A DNA stretch of 64,000 nt from Erpobdella octoculata. Lineage: Eukaryota > Annelida > Clitellata > Hirudinida > Erpobdellidae. A program made the translations under genes and the position numbers. The notes below the pieces were generated by a model. It saw nothing but the letters and a program-made list of their open reading frames with translations. It was not told where the DNA came from and did no database searches. Below are positions 1 to 64,000 of this stretch, in pieces. The stretch lies in the NCBI GenBank assembly GCA_963978895.1, contig OZ022239.1, positions 18,491,707-18,555,706 on the forward strand, in the 5' to 3' direction. Every line of letters begins with the position of its first letter. The stretch's first letter is position 1.

Positions 1-360
1 AATGCGATGATAGTTACGCAATAGAAGCCTAGGAAGTTTTATGTTCATAAAAAGTGAAATAATGCACCGATTTTTTTTCTAAATTGATAAAAACCTTTCC
101 TTAATGAGAACTGTGCTGTGTCAAAATTTCGTAGCAATTGGTGCAACCGTTCTTGAGTTTAGCGCTTATTTTCATCTACTTAGAGATAAACAGCATTAAG
201 TGGTCCCGATGGTTACGCAATAAAATCTTAAGTGGTTTTTTACTCATAAAAAAAAATTATGTGCCAATTAAAAAAAATCTTTTTCTTAATGAGCAATATG
301 TTGTCACATTTCATAGCAATTGGTGCAGCCGTTCTTGGGTTTAGCGCTTAGCAACAAATT
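1..360. repeat. Diverged tandem duplication, unit about 182 bp
   Basis: The string gcaattggtgca, then ccgttcttg and tttagcgctta, occurs at about 133 and again at about 315. A third partial copy (gttacgcaat near 12 and near 213) shows the same order of blocks. The segment ends in an AT-rich run near 380. It looks like the tail of a dispersed repeat rather than a gene. The open stretches through it have no recognisable domain. The family is not identified. Confidence 0.5.
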
Positions 361-803
361 TAGCGACTTATTTTTATTTATATAGATACACGGAACATTT
401 TCTGCTTCAATAAAATATTTGTGTTCAACAAAACTTTTTATTGATATCACAATTTTGCTTTCAACAAAGAATAACTGGTTAAACATAAAACACGAAATTT
501 AAAATTTTTTAAGATAACTTTCACCGATAGACGAGAAACCACAAAATACGACCTCAATAAAATAAATCGAACTTATAATGAAAATTTAGTGACATCGAAC
601 GACCAAGAAGCATACGAGGAGTCAATAAAACGTATTTGTTGGTGTTTATTGGTTCAAGTTGATATGTTGAACAGATGTGAATTCACTGTCGTTTACTGAT
701 GGAGGAGTCCTTTCTCTGGGGGGAGTAAATCTAACCTGCTAAATATTTGATGTTACAATTACAACTTATTTAATAAAGGAAAAAATTTATAAGGTAGGTA
801 TAC

Positions 804-13047
<12,244 letters not shown>

Positions 13048-14240
13048 TTTGAAGTGTGCTTGAATAGTAAAACAAAATCACGTTATATTTTTAGATTATT
13101 TCAAGATAACATTTTAATTCATTCTAAATTTTAAACGTACTTGAAAGTATTAAATATTTATTCTTTTACTCCAGCAAACGCTCAAACAGGATAAAATTAA
13201 CTAAGCACGAGGTTCGGCCTAACGCCACGCATTCGTTTAGTGAAAATTCCTGCTGCTATTTGCAGCTACTTTTGCTCTGCTGAGCCTGGTTAGTGCGAGA
13301 GGCCCGCACAATCTCTGAGTGGTTCTTATAAATAGTTTTACTTGAAATTATCATTAATGTCAACTGTTCTACTTTAACTTTTATGCTAATTTTGTTTTTA
13401 AAAGCAAAAATGTATAACAAATACATATAAAGCACATTTTATCAGTTAAATATTTTTAATTTTTTTTCAGAACTAATAAAATTGGGGCGATGAATCACTA
13501 CGGAAGATTCGATGCAGCGTTGTCGTAATAAGGAAAGCATTCTAACAATGCACCACATATATTAGTAATATTTTGAATGAAGTTATGCAAAATACTTATG
13601 CTTATCATTGCACCATATTTCTTCTCAAAATATCATTAACAAGACTCATGTCGTGACGTAAAGATTTTCTTCTTTACAATTTTCAGAGTAATTTGTCATT
13701 TGGAACAAAATTACAATATAGTGTGTAATTTGCCCATCTCTGTATGTTAACAAATTGTATATAATTAGAGAAGTATTTTTGTATTTTTATCTTATAAGTG
13801 CCGAAGAAAAGCTTAGTTTTTTCAAGTATTATTATTCTAAACTTTTTTTACTATAAAACATGACCGAAATTTTAGGATGAAAAATATGATCTTGGTTTTG
13901 AGTTCTTTTCATCAATTTAGTGATAGCATTAAAAACTGATTGCTGATTACAAAATAGAAATTTGGGTGGACCGGATGAAATAGGAGTGGAGATTTTACAA
14001 GACTAAGAATTTGACAGGAGTGTTAGAATATGTCACGAAAAGAGATGATATTAAAATAATAAAGTTTCGTGGAGAAAAACACATTGGTGACATGACGAAC
14101 GTAAGTCAAGGAAGCGTCAAAATGGCAAACTGTTTTTGGAGAGGAAAGATCTAGTATTTCTTAAAACCTTTATATTAACTTTGCCATGTTTGCTTGTCTG
14201 CTTGCGTGGTTGCTTATTTAACACATACGTCTCACCTTCA
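13048..14240. other. Upstream of gene A exon 1, no gene seen
   Basis: AT-rich DNA with short open frames only. By position it holds the gene A 5' UTR and promoter, but no specific element can be named. Confidence 0.4.
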
Positions 14241-15506
14241 ACCTAGCTCAGTGGTTCTTAACCTTTTTACCCCGCGCCCCCTTCGGACAAACTCAATTGG
14301 ACCGCACCCCCTAATTTTTGATATAAAAAACAATAAGTAAAATGTAAGTGATTTGCATCAAGTTTTTTATTTAATTTATTTTTTGTTGCTTCCCGCCAAT
14401 TATGTTGGAAAATGAGGACCATCTTTAACAAGGCCATTCGCATTTCACCGGCCTCTAATCAAATTCTTTGCTTGGTTTCCACATTGACCAAAGCAGAAAA
14501 GCTAATCTCAAACATGTAAGCAGTAGCAAAAAGAATGATGAATGTCAGAGCACTTTTGGCCAAATCTGGTTTGCTATTTAAAAAAGAGTGTGAGGCTTTT
14601 TACTTTTAATAATTCAATAATGAACTAGGTAAGAGACAATAAGAATTAGTTTGTCAATAATTGACCAAAATCCTAGTTGAGGTAAACTTGCTGCGGCGTC
14701 ACATCGATTTCTTTTCTGGTTAAGAACGTCAATCAATTCGGAATTGTTAGAATGCACTGCACTGAAATGCTCTTTTAGCTCGTTCTGTTTTAAATTGTCA
14801 TTCGACAGTACTTTGTCGTTTGTTGTGTCGCCTTTGTCAGTGATAAAAGTAAAACCATACTGAACACAGTCTCCTCAATATTTCCGTTTTTACACGTTTT
14901 TCCGTTTTTTTATACGTTTTTTTCAGTTTTTAAATGCTAGTTGAAGTGATAACCAGGGACGGATCCGGGGGTTAGAAAATGCATTCCCCCAAAGTATCAA
15001 TTAAAAGGTTTTGGGTAGAATACCTGGTTTTGAAAAATTACTGAAAAATATCTACGACTACTCCCGGTCTTTAGCATTTTTGGAAGGAAAAAGTGGAAGT
15101 TTTTCAATTTAAAAAAAATACCCTTTCTCCAATTTTGGAATTTGCATCCTCCACCAAGAATTCAATTTATAAATTGTAAAGTCCACAGCAACAAATAAGC
15201 CCACCAAATTTCAACTAGATTGGATAACGGGAATTTGTTTTTTTTTAGTGGTAAAGGGTCCCAACTTATGGTTCAAGCAAGCAAACACGGTAAAGGTAAA
15301 ATAAAGAATTTAAAATAAAGATTGCCAAAATTAAAGTTTTTCAAAATTTTCAAATTATTCTCCGCAAAAATTAAAATTGTATAGATTATTTGTTTCAAAT
15401 TTAAAAAAAATTATTTTTTAGACTTTCATTTTTTGCACCCCCCTAAGCTGGAACGGCACCCCCTTGGAGGGATGCACCCCACCGGTTAAGAACCCCTGAC
15501 CTAGCT
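14241..15506 (-). mobile_element. hAT element (degenerate), 8-bp target duplication
   Basis: The element spans 14249-15498. Ends are CAGTGGTTCTTAACC and GGTTAAGAACCCCTG, near-perfect terminal inverted repeats. They are flanked by a perfect 8-bp duplication ACCTAGCT (14241-14248, 15499-15506), as hAT elements make. The minus strand holds traces resembling hAT transposase (SFSALVNVETKQRI, LEAGEMRMALLKM near 14400-14510) interrupted by stops. It is non-autonomous or decayed. Confidence 0.85.
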
Positions 15507-17534
15507 GATATTTGATGTATTGATATGTTGTCACTGACAATGCATTTTATTAAATTTTCAGATCAATTGGACACAATTTAAATAAAATGAAAATAAAGTT
15601 AATTAAAATGTAAAGGAATTACAAATTTTCGTCAAAAAATAAAACCATGAATTTCATATCAATTAAAAAAACAATAAATGTTTTAAATCAAGGATTCAAA
15701 ATAAAATCTTTTGTTTTTCCGTAGTGATTTAAAAGTTTTTTTTTATAATTTCATTCTCAAACATTAACATATCAAGTATTTAGAAAGTTGTGGTCAGTAA
15801 AGATTCTTTACTAAAGAATAATTTGCATAAAATTAATAGCTGCCGAATTACAAAAATATAAAATATTTGTGAAAAAAAAGTTTTAACGGTTTACTTGTTT
15901 TAAATTATAGTTTATGGTTTTTTGAACAAATTGTTTTAATACAAAAAAAACCAGTTAATAACATAATGAAATAAATCAGTCAGACACTTAGTCAAAGAAA
16001 ATTATGACAGACTTATTGGAATTAAGGTGAAAGCAACTAGAGTGCAGAAGTTAGTTGACATCATCAACTGATGCAGAGTTACTAACGAGAGCTCTACGAC
16101 ATGTCCAAATGACAATGACCATACCATAGATATATGAGCGTTATTAGCGTACATGTTGGACTAAAGTCAATTTGCTGCTTAGAAAAACATTGGTATAAAA
16201 ATTGGTTTTGTCCAAAATTAAAAAAAATCATTTCTAAACTGCATTAATTCTATTTGTTTGGGAATTTCTCGAAAAGCATTCATAATATGCTAAGTATGGT
16301 ACATACAATTTACTTATTTCTTTTATAAAAATTTTTATACAAATTTCAACGTGTTTGCCTGCTTGCTTGAGCCATGCACTGATCATTTTGTGGCGCTCAA
16401 AAACATACTTTCCGTCATCCACTCAAGCCAAAATTTGGTGTGTTGAGTTGCTGTCAATGACAATTAATTCTGTTTAATTTTTTGGTTGGCTGAACAAAAT
16501 TTAAATAAAATGAAAAATACAATTGTATAATCAAATATAATTAAAAATAATTAAATTCAGGTTTTTTTAAATAACAATATATTTACTTGAAATAAAACCA
16601 TCAATTGTTTTTTTGAAAAATATGACTTTCTTGTTAATTTTTTTTCATATTTTGTATGTTTATTTATCTGAAGAAAAACATTATGAAGGAAAATTGTCAA
16701 GAGATTACCCTGGAAGTTTCCTCCCCACGTGTGGCTAATCTGTGTTTTATTTGATTTTTATTAGAAAAAAATTATAAACTGAACGTGTTACGAAAATAAA
16801 TACACTTTATATTTATATAAAAAACTTGTTTAATCTATTCATACAAAACAATGCTAATTAAATGTCTAAAAATGAAAAAAATTCCTTCCCTGACGCGAAA
16901 ACACTTCAAACGTCTAAACTTAACTGTCAAGCGCAATGAAGTCACGTGAGATTTGACGGGAGGGGCGTGTGGCATTCAAGAAGTCTGGCAATGTCGCAAT
17001 AGATAATGCTACAAAGATTCTATGAGCGTTGGTTATTGTCTCTCCCTGGTAAACTACCCGGATGGCTAGGACGGATGAATAACATTTAAATTACTTTAAA
17101 TGTGGAAAATTGCTTTGACATACGTGCAAGGTTACGGAACGAATTAAAATCGTATGTCGAGGTTACAGTTATAATTGTATAGATAGAGAGAGAGAAAGAT
17201 GAATGATTTAATCATACAGCTTTTATTGTAAGCTGTTTCGATAAATTTTATTTTGTAAAACAAAAATCTAAAAAAAATAATTTTAAGTAAGATTCCTACA
17301 AAAGTTTAAAAAAGTCTAAAACAAAGGATAGCATTTTTTCCAGCAACTAAAATCAACGCTCACATTCACATATTTTGAATCTTCATGTTGGTAAGAAATT
17401 TTCATTAAATCACCGAGACGTTCGTCTCCACATCGGCTTCTGAAATTATGTTCTAAATAACCTCATGCAGCCAAATATTTGTTCGTCAGGACACCCTGAG
17501 GAGCTTATTAAAACCGTTCGCAAGATGGCTCAAG
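15507..17534. other. Intergenic, repeat-derived AT-rich DNA
   Basis: No gene is seen. Blocks at 16355-16560 (tgcttgcttgagcc, ccgtcatccactc, tgtcaatgacaat) match the 3245-3420 repeat. The 15530-15900 stretch shares the same family of phrases with less similarity. A short GAGA run lies at 17184-17197. Confidence 0.4.
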
Positions 17535-17900
17535 TGTTTTTACACACTTTTACTTAATTTGACTTTTCTGTCTGTCTGTCTGTCTTTCTGTCTATCTGTC
17601 TATCTGTCTGTCTATCTGTCTATCTGTCTGTCGTCAAATTTTGCAGTCGATTTTAAACTAACTTCCCGATGAGCTAGAGATTTAAAAATTTAAACATATC
17701 TCCGAACCGATTAACAAAGCATTCTATCAAATTTTCGGATTGATTGGACAAAATTTAATTAAATAATTATTTGTGATAATTTCGTCGAACTATTTATTGT
17801 CTATGCTAATAGGCTCGTTGTTTATGTAACAGAATGTGGCCTACACAATCGATTATATAAAAGTGTGTGTTTCAAAAACTTTGTTTTTTGATTCACTTGT
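17535..17900 (+). repeat. Dispersed repeat with (CTGT)n core, copy 1
   Basis: Matches 36902-37212 along most of its length (acacttttactta, the TCTG/TCTA tract, cgtcaaattttgca, gagctagaga, attgtctatgctaat). The two copies differ in tract length and scattered bases. There is no coding content. Confidence 0.7.
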
Positions 17901-17957
17901 TGAATATCGTGAATAATTATCAAAGCTGGACCTCTCTCTAACGATTGTAAAAGAACT

Positions 17958-18305
17958 TTGCTTTACTTTATGACAGTTTCTCTCGTTTCGCCATGCTCGT
18001 CGCTCCCTGCAAGGCGGCGTCTTCGTTCTACTAGCAGGGACGATTTCGTCTCTGTCCGGTCTCGTCTCCAATTTGGAAACAGAGCTTTTGCCATCTCTGG
18101 CCCAACTTACTGGAACAGCTTGCCTGAACATATTCGCCAATCTAAAGACTCTACTCAATTTAAAACTAGATTAAAAACTTATCTCTTTAGTAAGTTCTTT
18201 GATTAGGAGATATTGTCGAACTGCGCGCTTTTGCGAAAGACTTGTTTTTTATAAGGGCGCGTTATAAATTTTACTTTGTATTGTATTGTATTGTATTGTA
18301 TTGTA
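17958..18305 (+). mobile_element. LINE 3' end with (TATTG)n tail
   Basis: The frame to 18206 encodes the extreme C-terminus of a CR1/L2-type LINE RT protein: LQFGNRAFAISGPTYWNSLP, then FKTRLKTYLF. A short 3' UTR follows and ends in about five TATTG units (18277-18305). Such microsatellite tails and heavy 5' truncation are usual for this group. Confidence 0.8.
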
Positions 18306-19684
18306 GTTGTGAGGAAATTAAGATTGCATAGATAACACTTGTAGGCTATAGTTCCACGAGAGCTATGATTTTATATTGGCACAACAAAAACTAGCTGAGT
18401 TTAGACTATTGTTGATAAACATTATTATTATCATTAATAATAGTAGTAATAATATTAATAATAATGATTTTTATTAATCGTCAAAATTGTAGAATAAAAA
18501 AAAAGATTTTTTTTCTAATCTTTTCATTAATCAACCGTAACAAATGAGCTATAAAAATAACATTTAAAACCCCAATTTATAGATTGCGAAGATAATGAGA
18601 AATTGCAGTTTTGATGGATTTTTTTGGTTCAAGAACAACATTTTGTCAGCCGAAGTTTTGATCTGACGTTCAAGCGAGAAATGGGAAGGTTGACAAATAA
18701 TGGCGCACTGCTTTTGGAGACGTAGCTTTTATTATTCTGATTATAAATGGGGTCGCATTATACAAGCATTCCCTGCTTTGCTCTCACCTAGATACGCTAA
18801 TGAATAGTTGTAAAAAGACCTGTTTTTTTCACAGGTGGGACATTCATTGCCTCTTACATTATCATGTTGGAAAGTATTTTTAAACCAGCTTCAGAACCAG
18901 TGAATATTAAGGATGTTTGAAGGATTTTGTGAAAACAAGTTTTCAGCAAACTGCAGAATTCGTTTCTGATAAAGCAAGTTTAATTGTTAACGAAAGATCA
19001 TTTCACGTCAGTTTGATAATTCCGAAACGTTTGTCATCAAGTGGTGTTTGACATCAAGCTGGCAGAGCTGATCGGTTGAGTATCTGAGATAGAGCTCTTA
19101 ATCTGCCTAAGAAAGAAAAAGCATGAGTATGGTTAGGAAGACTTCAAGGTTTTTAAATGTGGATGTGAGACAGATTTTTATAAGCTTTTTTTTTAAATAG
19201 GATGGAAGACACGTCTTGACGAGCACTGCATGACTTCGGATTTGTCTGGGTTGAGCTGCAACATTGTCAAATGCCGAGGATAGGTCAAGAGAGACAAAAA
19301 AAAAGTATACTGCAGTCAGCGGCTCTAATCAGATTTAAAAATGACATTGAGAAGTGTGGTTCTGATCAAATGGTTAGAGCGGCAAGCAAACTGGAAAGAT
19401 GCGGATAGATATTTCAACTGAAAATGTTTGATAAATCGTGTTATTGTATAAAAATACAAAGGTGTTTTTTTCTATTTAAATTGAAAAATCAAAAAATTTA
19501 ATTTGTCAAATAAATAACATTTAAAGTTAAAATTAAAAAATCTGCAATTATTATTTTTAACAAATGTATTAAAACATGTGAAACGTGAAAACGAGATATT
19601 TAAATTTACCGAGTAATACGACCTTAGAGACGGGGGGATGGGGAAAGATTCTTCTATGTTTCGTCCTCGTACGTTTTGTTTGCG
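18306..19684. other. Intergenic, no gene seen
   Basis: AT-rich with an (ATT)n-like stretch at 18420-18475. No exon with splice-consistent coding is visible on either strand. Confidence 0.4.
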
Positions 19685-19694
19685 TACTGTTCGC

Positions 19695-20150
19695 CATATA
19701 CGATTTGTCTCCCATACCATTCGTCCCCCATACCATTCATCCCCATACCATTGATCCCCCATACCATTCGTCCCAGATACCATTCGTCCCAGATATCATT
19801 CGTCCCCCATACAATTCATCCCCCATACTATTCATCCCCCATACCATTCGTTCCCCATACCATTCATCCCTCATACCATTCGTCCTCTATACAATTTGTC
19901 TCCCATACCATTCGTCTCCTATACAATTCGTTCCGCATACCATTCATCCCCCATAACATTCGTCCACCATATTATTCGTCTCCCATACCAGTCGTCCCCA
20001 TAACATTCGTCCCACATACAATTCGTCCCCCATACCATTCGTTCCCCATATCATTCGTACCTACGCCATTCGTCCCCCATACTATTCATTCCCATACCAT
20101 TCGTTTCCCATACCATTTATCTCCCATACCATTCGTCCCCCATACCATTG
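19695..20150. repeat. Minisatellite, about 18-19 bp unit
   Basis: About 25 imperfect units of the type ATACCATTCGTCCCCC. Units vary by C/T changes and small indels, so all frames stay open for long stretches. Those frames (HTIRPPYHSS-type) are an effect of the repeat, not a gene. Confidence 0.85.
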
Positions 20151-20339
20151 TATTAGGAGAGGGCGAAGAACCAGCAGCGGTACCATGGCCAGTGAGGTTA
20201 ATCCAAGGCGTGATTATTGCTAGCTGAAAAGGGGTTGATTTGCCAACCCTATCCAGTTATTGCACAGTAGCAGTTGGCGAGCTGGAGGTGGGGCTTAAGT
20301 CAGGCCATGTGCACACGAAAGCCCTGTTTAGTTCCGCTA

Positions 20340-62782
<42,443 letters not shown>

Positions 62783-64000
62783 GTTTGATTTTGTTTATTT
62801 TTACAAACTTTTATTTAGGTTACAATCTCTGTTTGTGTGTGTGTGGCTTTCTCTGTACGCAAATCTTGCAAGTAAAATTTAACCAGCTTTTTGACTAGCT
62901 AGGAAGCTGAAACTTTCAGCATAGCTTTATACTGGATGACAATACATGATTCAATAAAAAAACTGTGTTTGAACATCTTTCGTATTTCTAAATCGAGTGT
63001 ATTTGGAATAAAGGTTTGTGTTGAAAAATTCGTTTTTTCCTTTACTTATTAATTTTATGTCAATCTTTAGGCAACGTTAAACATGTTTGATGTTGTAGAG
63101 AGCTACAAGTTAAAACCCCTTGACAACTGTTATTATTTTACACTTTAACAACTAAAAAATTAATAAAACATTTATTATCTGAAAATTGACATTTAAATAA
63201 TTGATTTAAAACACAAGATCGTTTAACTGTTTTTTTCTTTAGCTCTATTATTCTTGTTTGTTTCTCTTGTTATTTCCTTCACTATAAAAAAAGGATTGCA
63301 AACAATGTGACTTTGTTTGTAAATCATGGCTACTGTTCCATGTTTTTTTTCTATGATAAAATATGCGAGCATCACCGGCTAGCAAAAGTCCATCCATGAA
63401 AAGTTTTTAAACTATAACATTTGCTGTGTTGTATTGCACCTTGGCAACTAAAGTTGACATTGTATCTTTTTTAAAGACTATGTTGTCATAAAACATAGTT
63501 AAGCTTTGAGAACTTAAGGACAGACACAGCTCGAGTCTTTCTATCGCTCTCCAACACATGTTTCATTGAAGTGTAATAGTTGCTTCTGAAATTTGATGAA
63601 ACTATACAAAACGTTTTAATTAAGGAGTCCATGATTTAACGCTCAAACAATTTTATGATTTATTAGGTTAACGGGTTTTAACACTATTTGAATTGGTAAA
63701 CTTTCCGTGCCGGATTCCGATTAATCTGTTGAAATAAGAATCCGATCAATTCCGATTTCCAAATCAAAAGTCTGCCCACCCCTACTAGGTAACAATCAGA
63801 AACACTTCATTGCCTCATTCGACAATAAGAAAACAAAGGAGTGCAGTGTATGAAGTGACAGAAAGACTCCAGGGGGCATGCGCAAGACAGTTTATTACTG
63901 TAAAACTTGCACCCGACATCCTGGCCTGCACACTGGAGAATGCTTTAAAAAACATCACACAATGTTCAAATATAAATAAAATTACTTTGATTGAGTATAT
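62783..64000. other. Intron after the transmembrane exon, no exon seen
   Basis: AT-rich with no open frame carrying a recognisable L1-family cytoplasmic tail. The ankyrin-binding region must lie further downstream. Confidence 0.45.

Noticed and set aside
19585..20227. His/Ile/Pro-rich frames over 500 bp
   Set aside because: An effect of the ATACCATTCGTCC minisatellite.

Overview
The window is AT-rich animal (metazoan) nuclear DNA. Genes are broken into small exons by long introns, and the introns are packed with transposable elements and long (TA)n, (CATA)n and (CAGT)n tracts. Nothing bacterial is present. The gene content (an L1CAM/neuroglian adhesion molecule, a retro-captured nonmuscle myosin II tail, a Gmr1-type Ty3/gypsy element, hAT elements and CR1/Jockey-type LINEs) points to a bilaterian, probably an invertebrate. 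I cannot fix the phylum from sequence alone.

Two host genes can be assembled exon by exon with consistent splice phases. Gene A is on the minus strand (13047 down to about 804) and has six exons. It encodes a protein with seven diverged repeats built around an EN-x-P core followed by a D/G-V-x-R motif; I do not recognise the family. Its 9.9-kb first intron holds most of the left third of the window, including a complete Gmr1-like LTR retrotransposon at 5744-11408. Gene B is on the plus strand (22292 to 62782) and has 22 exons with unbroken phase. They encode a signal peptide, six Ig domains, five fibronectin type III domains and a transmembrane segment, which is the neuroglian/L1CAM layout. 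The cytoplasmic exons lie beyond the window.

The introns of gene B act as insertion sites. They hold a LINE with endonuclease and RT (24.8-27.9 kb), a hAT MITE (29653-29954), a 3055-bp LTR element (30873-33927), a second LINE 3' end (34.4-35.7 kb), and several copies of two families whose ends begin CTAGC (39.4-46.5 kb and 60.3-61.7 kb). They also hold a degenerate hAT element (51072-52468), a hAT 3' remnant, a TA-flanked MITE, and a P/THAP-like transposase fragment with terminal inverted repeats. Intergenic DNA between the two genes carries another hAT element (14249-15498), a LINE 3' end (17958-18305) and a minisatellite (19.69-20.15 kb).

The most unusual object is the 3055-bp element at 30873-33927. 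It has 278-bp LTRs, an ATACC target duplication, a primer-binding site and a polypurine tract, but no recognisable reverse transcriptase or integrase. Its internal reading frame carries an intronless piece of the nonmuscle myosin II heavy-chain rod joined to a gag-like leader, so it looks like an LTR retrotransposon that captured a host cytoskeletal gene. The second is the Gmr1-like element, whose integrase lies before its reverse transcriptase, the reverse of the usual Ty3/gypsy order.
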